Origin: Chloroflexota bacterium
Lineage (GTDB): Bacteria; Chloroflexota; DTOL01; JACQYG01
Reading direction: 5' to 3'
DNA length: 5,768 nt
NCBI GenBank assembly: GCA_016208345.1
Contig: JACQYG010000155.1
Location: forward strand, 1-5,768
The notes under the pieces are model-generated. The model saw nothing but the letters and a program-made list of their open reading frames with translations, did no database searches and was not told the DNA's origin. Position 1 is the stretch's first letter; each line of letters opens with the position of its first letter. Made by a program: the position numbers and the translations under genes. Of the stretch, positions 1 through 5,768 are shown one piece after another.

Positions 1-373
1 GAGCAACACCGTCTGGCTCTGTGCCTCCTGCTATTATTGCACCGTGCGTTGTCCCAGCGGCATCAAGCTGACGGACATAATGTATGAGCTGAAGCGTTTG
101 GGGATAGAGTACGGGTTGTACGTGCGGGGCGGCATGACGCCGGTCCTCTCCACCACATTCCTGGATATCGTGGATCGGTATGGTCGAAACTTCGAGACCG
201 AGCTTTTGGCCCGCCTCTTCCTCCGCACCGATCCCCTTAAGCTCCTGGGAACAGCGTCCCTGGGCTTAAGGCTCCTGCGTCGCCGGCGGCTACCCCTTTT
301 TCCAGAGAGGGTCAGAGGAAGGAATGATCTGGCCAAGATGCTGCAGCACGTTAGAGAACGGGAGGCAGCGTGA
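1..373 (+). CDS. hdrC: HdrC, heterodisulfide reductase iron-sulfur subunit C (3' part only)
   Basis: The frame is open from the left edge to the TGA at 371-373, giving 123 visible residues, so the true start and roughly the first 60-80 residues lie upstream (HdrC is usually about 180-200 residues). The visible part opens with a classic ferredoxin motif, C-x2-C-x2-C-x3-C-P, encoded at 20-55, preceded by a Trp-Leu as is common in HdrC. This would be the second of HdrC's two [4Fe-4S] clusters; the first is outside the window. The rest is the helical C-terminal region ending in a basic, charged tail. In the family, HdrC is a small cytosolic subunit that relays electrons from HdrA to the active site in HdrB. 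The GTG at 44 lies inside the cluster motif and is not a plausible start. The stop overlaps the hdrB ATG by one base (TGATG), so the two are probably translationally coupled. The assignment as HdrC rather than a GlpC-like protein rests on the order C-B-A. Confidence 0.88.
   Translation, partial: SNTVWLCASCYYCTVRCPSGIKLTDIMYELKRLGIEYGLYVRGGMTPVLSTTFLDIVDRYGRNFETELLARLFLRTDPLKLLGTASLGLRLLRRRRLPLFPERVRGRNDLAKMLQHVREREAA
360..365 (+). promoter_or_regulatory. Ribosome binding site of hdrB
   Basis: GGGAGG lies at the very end of hdrC, seven bases before the ATG at 373. The spacing favours ATG 373 over the in-frame GTG at 370, which would have only four bases of spacing. Confidence 0.75.
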
Positions 374-1254
374 TGCGCTATCTGTACTATCCTGGGTGTT
401 CCCCGACGACCAGCAACAAGGCCTATGACCTCTCCGCCCGGGCGGTGGGGCGGGCCCTGGGAGTGGAACTGGTGGAGCTGGACGACTGGAACTGCTGCGG
501 CGCCACGGCCTATATGTCGGTTCGGGAGCTCAGTTCCTTTGTCATCTCCTCCCGGAACCTGGCACTGGCGGAGAGGCAGGGTGGTGGGGACCTAGTGACC
601 GTCTGTAGCGCCTGCCTCACCGTTCTCAATAAGGCTAGCCGTTATATGGCGGAGAACGAAGACCTCCGGAGGGCGGTCAGCGAGGCCTTGGCCGTAGTCG
701 GCCTGCAATATAGCGGTGGGGTCTGGGCCCGCCATCTCTTGGATGTCCTGGTCCATGACGTGGGCCTGGAGTCCATTGCGGAAAAGGCAGTCAACAGGTT
801 AGGGGGCCTGCGGGTGGCCCCTTATTATGGCTGCCAGGTTAGCCGCCCTTATGGTACATTTGATGATCGAGAGTTCCCGGTGAGCATGGATCGCCTCTTC
901 TCCCACCTGGGGGCCGAAGTGGTGGACTTTCCCCTCAAGGCCAAGTGCTGTGGCGGCATGCTCGTTAGCACCAACGAGGGCATCGCCTTAAGGCTGATCA
1001 GGGATCTCTTCGCCTGCGCCGTGGAGAATGGGGCCCAGGTCATAGCGACGGTCTGCCCCCTCTGTCACATAAATTTGGAGGCCTACCAGGGGAAGATCAA
1101 TAAGAAGTTCAAGGCCAACTACTCCCTGCCCATTGTCTATTTCACCCAACTGGTGGGCGCGGCCCTGGGGCTCTCCAGGAGGGAGCTGGGGTTGGGGATG
1201 GAACTGGTGCCGACGGAGAGGGTATTGGCCGGTTACAAGCTGGCGGAGCGATGA
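373..1254 (+). CDS. hdrB: HdrB, heterodisulfide reductase catalytic subunit B (two CCG domains)
   Basis: This is a 293-residue protein of normal HdrB length, starting at ATG 373 and stopping at TGA 1252-1254. Two CCG cysteine sets are complete. The first is C9, C41-C42, C78 and C81 (spacings of 31 and 35 residues, then CxxC). The second is C154, C192-C193, C228 and C231 (spacings of 37 and 34, then CxxC). The N-terminus has the typical YYPGC start of the family. In characterised HdrB these motifs bind two non-cubane [4Fe-4S] clusters that split the CoM-S-S-CoB disulfide one electron at a time. In bacteria without those thiols the acceptor is usually unknown. All ten motif cysteines are present, so the active site looks functional, not degenerate. 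The protein has no signal peptide or membrane segment and should be cytosolic. It overlaps hdrC by one base and is followed by a 51-base gap before hdrA. The substrate cannot be read from the sequence. Confidence 0.93.
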   Translation: MRYLYYPGCSPTTSNKAYDLSARAVGRALGVELVELDDWNCCGATAYMSVRELSSFVISSRNLALAERQGGGDLVTVCSACLTVLNKASRYMAENEDLRRAVSEALAVVGLQYSGGVWARHLLDVLVHDVGLESIAEKAVNRLGGLRVAPYYGCQVSRPYGTFDDREFPVSMDRLFSHLGAEVVDFPLKAKCCGGMLVSTNEGIALRLIRDLFACAVENGAQVIATVCPLCHINLEAYQGKINKKFKANYSLPIVYFTQLVGAALGLSRRELGLGMELVPTERVLAGYKLAER

Positions 1255-1255
1255 C

Positions 1256-1269
1256 AGGGGATAGGGGAT
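1256..1269 (+). repeat. Two tandem copies of AGGGGAT between hdrB and hdrA
   Basis: The heptamer AGGGGAT occurs twice back to back just after the hdrB stop. The second copy can pair weakly with the CCCCT at 1273-1277 (5-bp stem, 5-base loop), but no T-run follows, so it does not look like a terminator. It may be simple intergenic drift or a trace of slippage. No function can be assigned. The rest of the 51-base gap holds the hdrA ribosome binding site and nothing else recognisable. Confidence 0.6.
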
Positions 1270-1295
1270 AGCCCCCTCGGACTCCTGGCGGCTTT

Positions 1296-1300
1296 GGAGG
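1296..1300 (+). promoter_or_regulatory. Ribosome binding site of hdrA
   Basis: GGAGG lies five bases before the ATG at 1306. The reading frame could extend to a TTG at 1294, but the Shine-Dalgarno site would then lie inside the gene, so ATG 1306 is chosen. Confidence 0.8.
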
Positions 1301-1305
1301 CAGAA

Positions 1306-2169
1306 ATGAACGAGCGCATTGGGGTTTACGTCTGTCACTGCGGGACAAACATCGCCGGGACGGTGGATATCCAGGAGGTGGTCCGCTTCGCCGGCGGCCT
1401 GCCGGGGGTGGCCATCGCTCGCGATTACCGATACATGTGCTCTGACCCCGGCCAGGGGCTGATCAAGCAGGACATTAAAGAACTTGATTTGACCAGGGTG
1501 GTGGTCTCCGCCTGCTCGCCCCTGATGCATGAGGTCACCTTCCGGCGGGCCGTGGCGGACGCCGGCCTTAACCCCTTTCTCCTCCAGATGGCCAATATCC
1601 GGGAGCACTGCTCCTGGGTCACCGAAGACCGGGAGGAAGCGACCTTAAAGGCCAAACAGCTCATCGCCGCGGCGGCCTGGCGGGTGGCCCTTCACGAGCC
1701 CCTGGATGTCAAGGAGGTGCCGGTCAACCCAGCTACCCTCATCGTAGGTGGGGGGATCAGCGGCATCGAGGCGGCACTCCGGATCGCCAGCTCTGGCAAG
1801 GTGGCCTACCTGGTGGAGCGAGAGCCCTCCATCGGCGGACACATGAGCCAGTTCGATAAGACCTTTCCCACCTTGGATTGCGCCGCCTGTATCCTGACCC
1901 CGAAGATGGTGGCGGTGGGCCAGAATCCCAACATCCGGCTTTTCACCTATAGCGAGGTGGTAGGGATCTCCGGATACGTGGGGAACTTCAAGGTCAGGAT
2001 CAAGAAGAAGAAGCGCTATGTGGACCTGTCCAAATGTACAGGCTGCGGCATCTGCTGGGAGGTCTGCTTCTCTCGTACTGTCCCGGCCCACAAGGTTATC
2101 AGGCGGGGCGAGTTAACGATTAGTCAGCATTCTTTAACTAGTAAAGAAAGCAGATGGAGTGCAAAATGA
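1306..2169 (+). CDS. hdrA: HdrA-like flavin/iron-sulfur subunit, C-terminally truncated (287 residues)
   Basis: The product matches the first 40-45% of HdrA. Residues 1-130 form the N-terminal cluster domain, with CxCG at 10-13 and further cysteines at 45, 70 and 102. An FAD-binding Rossmann motif, GGGISG, follows at 148-153, then GGHM at 177-180. The HdrA signature with C192 and C195 lies in a TLDCAACILTPKM stretch. A ferredoxin-like motif C244-x2-C247-x2-C250-x3-C254 comes next, with Phe instead of the usual Pro after the last Cys. About 33 residues later the protein ends. Family members run to about 650 residues. The missing part holds the rest of the FAD fold and a C-terminal two-cluster ferredoxin domain. 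Neither other forward frame restores HdrA-like sequence before nuoE. From about 2113 the composition drops to roughly 30% GC, which suggests the last 18 or so residues are not ancestral HdrA. In the family HdrA carries the bifurcating FAD; whether this short form can hold flavin is unclear. It could be a genuine short variant, a deletion remnant or an assembly artefact. The stop overlaps nuoE in an ATGA. Confidence 0.85.
   Translation: MNERIGVYVCHCGTNIAGTVDIQEVVRFAGGLPGVAIARDYRYMCSDPGQGLIKQDIKELDLTRVVVSACSPLMHEVTFRRAVADAGLNPFLLQMANIREHCSWVTEDREEATLKAKQLIAAAAWRVALHEPLDVKEVPVNPATLIVGGGISGIEAALRIASSGKVAYLVEREPSIGGHMSQFDKTFPTLDCAACILTPKMVAVGQNPNIRLFTYSEVVGISGYVGNFKVRIKKKKRYVDLSKCTGCGICWEVCFSRTVPAHKVIRRGELTISQHSLTSKESRWSAK
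2113..2155 (+). other. AT-rich patch covering the end of hdrA and the run-up to nuoE
   Basis: This stretch of 43 bases is about 30% GC, against roughly 60% around it. It contains two TTAAC copies (2113-2117 and 2134-2138) and the palindromes GTTAAC and ACTAGT. It encodes the non-HdrA-like tail of the truncated hdrA and could mark an old deletion or insertion junction. Elements resembling a -35/-10 pair can be picked out but are poor matches, so no promoter is called. Confidence 0.6.
2156..2159 (+). promoter_or_regulatory. Ribosome binding site of nuoE
   Basis: GGAG sits six bases before the ATG at 2166. It decides between that start and the in-frame ATG at 2154, which has only a weak purine run in front of it. 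Confidence 0.65.
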
Positions 2170-2630
2170 GCCTTGATAGGGTTGGCGAGATCATCGAGAG
2201 GTACAGAGACGAGAAGGGGGCCACGGTGGCGATCCTCCAGGACATCCAGGAGGAGTATAATTATCTCCCTAAAGAGGCGCTGGCTCAGGTGGCCGGGGAG
2301 CTGGGCATTCCCTTGAGCCAGATCCTGAGAGTCGCTACCTTTTATAAGGCCTTCAGCCTGAAGCCCAGGGGCAAGTACCTCATTAACGTCTGCCTGGGGA
2401 CGGCCTGCCATGTGCGTGGGGGGGAGCGAAATTTGGAGAAGTTGCAGAGAGACCTGGGCATCCAGGCCGGGGAGACCACGGGGGATCGCCTCTTCACCCT
2501 GGAGAAGGTGTACTGCCTGGGCGGCTGCGCCCTGGGGCCCCTGGTGGTCATCGGCGGGAAATACTACAGCAAGATGAATCCCCTCAAGCTCGAGGCCATG
2601 CTAAAGGAACACGCCCGGGGACACGTTTAG
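2166..2630 (+). CDS. nuoE: NuoE/HydC-type [2Fe-2S] subunit of an NADH-oxidising module
   Basis: The 154-residue product is a full-length NuoE-like protein. An N-terminal helical region (about 1-65) carries the family's Q-E-x-x-x-x-L-P pattern and the I-x-x-V-A-T-F-Y segment ending near residue 60. A thioredoxin-like domain follows with the four [2Fe-2S] ligands C76, C81, C117 and C121 (C-x4-C and C-x3-C), all intact. In complex I, HydABC and Hnd hydrogenases this subunit docks on the NADH/FMN subunit and holds cluster N1a or its equivalent. The ATG at 2166 overlaps the hdrA TGA as ATGA, a standard mark of translational coupling. An upstream in-frame ATG at 2154 would add four residues (MECK) but has a weaker ribosome binding site. 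The nuoF fusion begins 22 bases after the stop, so the two surely form a pair. Without membrane nuo genes nearby, a soluble HydC/HndA/FlxABCD-like role is more likely than respiratory complex I. Confidence 0.94.
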   Translation: MSLDRVGEIIERYRDEKGATVAILQDIQEEYNYLPKEALAQVAGELGIPLSQILRVATFYKAFSLKPRGKYLINVCLGTACHVRGGERNLEKLQRDLGIQAGETTGDRLFTLEKVYCLGGCALGPLVVIGGKYYSKMNPLKLEAMLKEHARGHV

Positions 2631-2640
2631 TGCCCGCATA

Positions 2641-2650
2641 GGAGATGAGG
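2641..2650 (+). promoter_or_regulatory. Ribosome binding site of the nuoF fusion gene
   Basis: GGAGATGAGG contains GGAG eight bases before the ATG at 2653 and a second purine run (GAGG) two bases before it. The ATG at 2645 inside this site is in another frame and reaches a stop after three codons, so it is not a gene start. Confidence 0.7.
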
Positions 2651-2652
2651 CG

Positions 2653-5600
2653 ATGAGGATCAGGGCTCTCAAGGACCTGCAAGAGGCCAAGAGGAGAGGG
2701 CTTAAGGGGCTCTACCCCGACGTGACCAAGATCACCGTCGGCCTGGCCACCTGTGGCGTGGCCACCGGGGCCAGAGAGGTCTATAAGGCCTTGGCACAGG
2801 AGGCGGAGCGGCAGGGCCTGGAGGCCGCCCTGGCCAAAACCGGCTGCCTTGGTCTCTGCCAAAAGGAGCCATTGGTGGACGTGCTCGTGCCGGGCAAGCC
2901 CAGGGTCCTCTACGCGGAGATGACCCCGGCCAAAGCCACCGAACTGGTGGCCGAACTGGCCCAGGGCCGCTTCAGAGGCGACTTGGCGCTGGCCAAGATG
3001 GCCAGGGAGGAGTACGTGCTGGAAGACCTCTGGCACGCCTATCCCCTGGACGGAGAGGCACCCGAGTTAGAGGCGGTCCCCTTCTACCAGGACCTCCCCT
3101 TCTATGCCAGGCAGCGGAAGATCGTGCTGCGGAACTGTGGCTTCATAGACCCGGAGGACATCGAGCAGTACATCGCCCGGGGCGGCTATTTCCCCCTCTA
3201 CAAGGTACTAACGGAGATGAAGCCGGAGGAGGTCATCGAGGTCATTACCAAGTCCGGGCTCCGGGGCCGGGGTGGGGCCGGGTTCCCTACCGGGGTGAAG
3301 TGGCGGGCCACCCGCCAGGCCAAGGGGGAGACCAGGTACGTCATCTGCAACGCTGACGAGGGAGACCCCGGGGCGTACATGGACCGGAGCATCCTGGAGG
3401 GCGATCCTCACAGCGTTATCGAGGGGATGATCATCGGCGCCTATGCCATTGGGGCCAGGGAGGGCTACGTTTACGTCCGCAACGAGTATCCTCTGGCCAT
3501 CAAGAGCCTGACATGTGCCCTGGCCCAGGCCGAGGAGTATGGCCTTCTGGGGCGGGATATCCTGGGTTCCGGCTTCGATCTCAGCATCAAGATCAGCCGC
3601 GGCGCCGGGGCCTTTGTCTGTGGCGAGGAGACTGCCCTCATCGCTTCCATCGAGGGTAGGCCCGGCGAGCCGAGGCCCCGCCCACCATATCCCGCCGAGG
3701 TAGGGCTGTGGGGCCAGCCCACCAACATCAACAACGTCAAGACCTGGGTCAACGTTCCGGCCATCATCGCCCGGGGCCCGGATTGGTTCGCCGGGATTGG
3801 CACCGCGAAGAGCAAGGGGACGATGGTTTTCTCGCTGGTGGGGAAGATCAACAACACTGGTCTGGCCGAGGTGCCGATGGGCGTTCCCTTAAAGCAGCTC
3901 GTGTTCGATATCGGCGGCGGTGTCCCCCAGGGGAAGGCCTTCAAGGCCGTGCAAACGGGCGGCCCCTCCGGTGGCTGCATCCCTGCCTCTCTCCTGGACC
4001 TTCAGGTGGACTACGAGCAACTGACCCAGGCCGGCTCCATCATGGGCTCCGGCGGGATGGTGGTCATGGACGAGGATACCTGCATGGTGGACGTGGCCAG
4101 GTTCTTCCTGACTTTTACTAAAGATGAAAGCTGTGGCAAATGTACCCCCTGCCGCGAGGGCACCAAACGGATGCTGGAGATCCTCACCGACATCGCCGAG
4201 GGGAGGGGGGAGGAAGGCCACATCGCCCTGCTGGAGGAACTGGCCAGCACGGTCAAGGACACCTCCCTCTGCGCCCTGGGCGGGACGGCTCCCAACCCCG
4301 TATTGACCACCCTGCGCTACTTCCGGGACGAGTACGAGCAGCACATCCGCTACAAACGCTGCCCAGCCATGGTCTGCAAGAAGATCATCTTCGCCCCCTG
4401 CAAGTATAACTGCCCGGTGAGGACCGACGTGCCGACCTTCATCGCCCATATCGCCAGGGGCCAATATCGGGAGGCCTTTGAGGTCATCCGAGCGGTGAAC
4501 CCATTCCCCATCGCCTGCGGCTACATCTGCCACCACCCCTGTGAGGATCGCTGCCGTTCCCTCGAGACCGGCGGCGAGGCCTTGTCCATCAAAGGCCTGA
4601 AACGCTTCGCCGGCGATTATGCCATGCGCGCGGGGATCAAGCCGCTGGCTCGGCCCAGGATGCCAGGGCGGGAGAGGGTGGCCGTGGTTGGCTCCGGCCC
4701 GGCCGGCCTGGCTGCCGCCTATGACCTGGCCAACCTGGGATACGAGATCACCGTCTTCGAGGCCGGGCCCATAATGGGCGGTAACCTGGCATGGGCCATC
4801 CCGGAGTTCCGCTTGCCCAGGCGCATCATGGAGGCCGAGATCGAGAACATCAAGAGGGCCGGGGTGAAGATCCAGACCAACACAGCGGTGGGACAAGGCC
4901 TCACCTTGGACGACCTCTTTGCCCGGGGGTATAAGGCCATCCTCTTGGCCGTAGGCGCTCATAAGAGCCTGAAACTGAACATCCCCGGTGAGGGAACGGC
5001 TGGTGTCATAGATGCCCTAGAATTCTTGAAGATGGCAAAGCTGGGAAAGGCGGTGCCATTGGGCGAGAGGGTGGCGGTCATCGGCGGGGGCAATGCGGCC
5101 ATAGACGCCGCCCGGACGGCCCTGAGGGTCGGCGGCAAGAAGATCTCTATCCTCTACCGCCGGACAAGGGCGGAGATGCCGGCGATGAAACGGGAGATCG
5201 AGGCTGGGGTTGAGGAGGGGGTGGAGATCAGGGAATTGGTGAGCCCCACCAGGATCCTCTCCCGGGATAGCCGGCTGGCCAGCCTGGAGTGCGTCTCCAT
5301 GGAGTTGGGGGAATTCGATGAGACCGGCCGGCGGCGGCCGATGCCTATCCCCTATTCCGAGTTCATCATGCCGCTGGACAGCCTGATCGTGGCCGTCGGC
5401 GAGGAGCCGGACCTCTCCTTCCTGCCCAGGAATCACGGGCTGGGCATCTCACGGCGGAACACCATTATCGTTGACCCGGAGACCCTGGTCACGGGGCGGC
5501 CGGGCATCTTCGCCGCCGGCGATGCCGTCACCGGTCCCTCCACCATCGCCGACTCCATCGCCAGCGGGAAGCTCGCCGCCGTATCGATCCATAAATATTT

Positions 5601-5768
5601 AAGAGGCCAGCCCCTGGCCCGGGAGTACACGGTGACCGGGCCCTCGCCCCATGTGGAGCCTATCGAGCGGACCGAGGAGGAGATAGAGCTCCAACGTTAT
5701 CGGATGCCCTGCGCGCCAGTGGAGGAGCGGGTCGGGAGTTTCAATGTGGTGGAGTTAGGCTACAGCGA
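2653..5768 (+). CDS. nuoF: HndB-NuoF-GltD fusion: NADH:FMN/FeS subunit with C-terminal FAD/NAD(P) oxidoreductase (3' end missing)
   Basis: The frame is open for 1038 codons with no stop and continues past the window. Four modules are visible. (1) Residues 25-115: an HndB-like [2Fe-2S] thioredoxin fold with C34, C65 and C69; the usual first Cys is replaced (V29). (2) About 155-560: NuoF/HydB, with the NADH-binding GRGGAGFPTG at 205-214, the CNADEGDPGAYMDR segment at 232-245, the FMN loop with CGEET at 323-327, the SLBB TGGPSGG at 435-441, and the [4Fe-4S] ligands C494, C497, C500 and C540. (3) About 570-660: a GltD-type N-terminal ferredoxin domain with C570, C575, C583, C587, C622, C626, C630 and C634, enough for two [4Fe-4S] clusters. 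(4) About 676 onward: a GltD/NfnB-like module with the FAD motif GSGPAG 680-685, the NAD(P) motif GGGNAA 811-816, YRRTRAEMP 835-843, and the closing FAD motif AAGDAVTGP 954-962. The last visible residues resemble the segment just before the usual GltD terminal cysteine motif. Expected role: exchange of electrons between NADH, FeS relays and a second flavin site in the cytosol. Confidence 0.93.
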   Translation, partial: MRIRALKDLQEAKRRGLKGLYPDVTKITVGLATCGVATGAREVYKALAQEAERQGLEAALAKTGCLGLCQKEPLVDVLVPGKPRVLYAEMTPAKATELVAELAQGRFRGDLALAKMAREEYVLEDLWHAYPLDGEAPELEAVPFYQDLPFYARQRKIVLRNCGFIDPEDIEQYIARGGYFPLYKVLTEMKPEEVIEVITKSGLRGRGGAGFPTGVKWRATRQAKGETRYVICNADEGDPGAYMDRSILEGDPHSVIEGMIIGAYAIGAREGYVYVRNEYPLAIKSLTCALAQAEEYGLLGRDILGSGFDLSIKISRGAGAFVCGEETALIASIEGRPGEPRPRPPYPAEVGLWGQPTNINNVKTWVNVPAIIARGPDWFAGIGTAKSKGTMVFSLVGKINNTGLAEVPMGVPLKQLVFDIGGGVPQGKAFKAVQTGGPSGGCIPASLLDLQVDYEQLTQAGSIMGSGGMVVMDEDTCMVDVARFFLTFTKDESCGKCTPCREGTKRMLEILTDIAEGRGEEGHIALLEELASTVKDTSLCALGGTAPNPVLTTLRYFRDEYEQHIRYKRCPAMVCKKIIFAPCKYNCPVRTDVPTFIAHIARGQYREAFEVIRAVNPFPIACGYICHHPCEDRCRSLETGGEALSIKGLKRFAGDYAMRAGIKPLARPRMPGRERVAVVGSGPAGLAAAYDLANLGYEITVFEAGPIMGGNLAWAIPEFRLPRRIMEAEIENIKRAGVKIQTNTAVGQGLTLDDLFARGYKAILLAVGAHKSLKLNIPGEGTAGVIDALEFLKMAKLGKAVPLGERVAVIGGGNAAIDAARTALRVGGKKISILYRRTRAEMPAMKREIEAGVEEGVEIRELVSPTRILSRDSRLASLECVSMELGEFDETGRRRPMPIPYSEFIMPLDSLIVAVGEEPDLSFLPRNHGLGISRRNTIIVDPETLVTGRPGIFAAGDAVTGPSTIADSIASGKLAAVSIHKYLRGQPLAREYTVTGPSPHVEPIERTEEEIELQRYRMPCAPVEERVGSFNVVELGYS

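Noticed and set aside
1263..1277. Hairpin terminator between hdrB and hdrA
   Set aside because: The stem is only five base pairs and no T-run follows; the genes on both sides belong to one complex.
988..2091. Minus-strand frames at 988-1608 and 1645-2091
   Set aside because: They lie opposite hdrB and hdrA, have no recognisable motif and show the composition of antisense shadows.
2113..2141. Internal promoter for nuoE in the AT-rich patch
   Set aside because: TTAACG and TAACTA at a 16-base spacing match sigma70 boxes only in about 4 and 2 of 6 positions, as expected by chance in AT-rich DNA.
2167..2169. TGA of hdrA read as selenocysteine, extending the protein
   Set aside because: The frame beyond the TGA overlaps nuoE out of phase and gives no HdrA-like sequence; the TGA is part of an ordinary ATGA overlap.
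2070..2170. A frameshift that would restore the rest of hdrA
   Set aside because: Both other forward frames after about 2070 hit stops quickly and show no HdrA-like residues. Only about 100 bases remain before nuoE, far too few for the missing 350 or so residues.
3708..4121. Plus-strand frame of 137 codons inside the nuoF region
   Set aside because: It overlaps the NuoF domain in another frame, is rich in Gly, Arg and His, and has no motif; it is a shadow.
3889..4962. Long minus-strand frame of 357 codons opposite the nuoF fusion
   Set aside because: Its predicted protein is low-complexity, rich in G, H, A, L and D, as expected for the antisense of a GC-rich gene. The plus strand here has clear cofactor motifs.

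Overview
The window is a compact, one-directional (+ strand) stretch of a GC-rich genome (roughly 60% GC by eye). It is almost entirely coding and carries part of one operon for a soluble iron-sulfur/flavin electron-transfer complex. In order it holds the 3' end of hdrC, complete hdrB, a short hdrA, complete nuoE, and a very long nuoF-type gene that is still open at the right edge. No RNA gene, CRISPR array, transposase or convincing terminator is visible. Base composition, strict ATG starts with Shine-Dalgarno sites and the gene content point to an anaerobic bacterium that lives by flavin-based electron bifurcation or a related scheme. Candidates would be Chloroflexota/Dehalococcoidia, Desulfobacterota or Moorella-like Firmicutes. 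The phylum cannot be fixed from these genes alone, and an archaeal host is not formally excluded.

Layout: bases 1-373 encode the C-terminal 123 residues of HdrC with one intact [4Fe-4S] motif. Bases 373-1254 encode HdrB with two complete CCG cysteine sets, the non-cubane cluster sites used for disulfide reduction. Bases 1306-2169 encode an HdrA-like protein of only 287 residues, whereas the family is usually around 650. It keeps the N-terminal cluster domain, the FAD-binding GxGxxG and the first ferredoxin-like cluster, then stops. Its tail lies in an abrupt AT-rich patch (about 2113-2155). Bases 2166-2630 encode NuoE ([2Fe-2S] thioredoxin-like), with an ATGA overlap with hdrA. From base 2653 a reading frame runs to the window edge for at least 1038 residues. 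It joins an HndB-like [2Fe-2S] domain, a NuoF/HydB NADH-FMN-[4Fe-4S] module, a two-cluster ferredoxin-like domain and a GltD/NfnB-type FAD-NAD(P) oxidoreductase module.

Working model (inference): NuoE plus the NuoF fusion exchange electrons with NADH, and possibly with a second pyridine nucleotide at the GltD-type site. HdrBC is the arm for a disulfide or other low/high-potential acceptor, and HdrA joins the two. The layout recalls the HdrABC-FlxABCD and HdrABC-MvhD complexes, the BamD-I part of class II benzoyl-CoA reductase, and HydBC/HndABC. It differs from them in the amputated HdrA and in the GltD module fused to NuoF. The most interesting point is that the HdrA piece lacks the second half of its FAD fold and its C-terminal ferredoxin domain, while the fused GltD module offers a complete FAD site next door.
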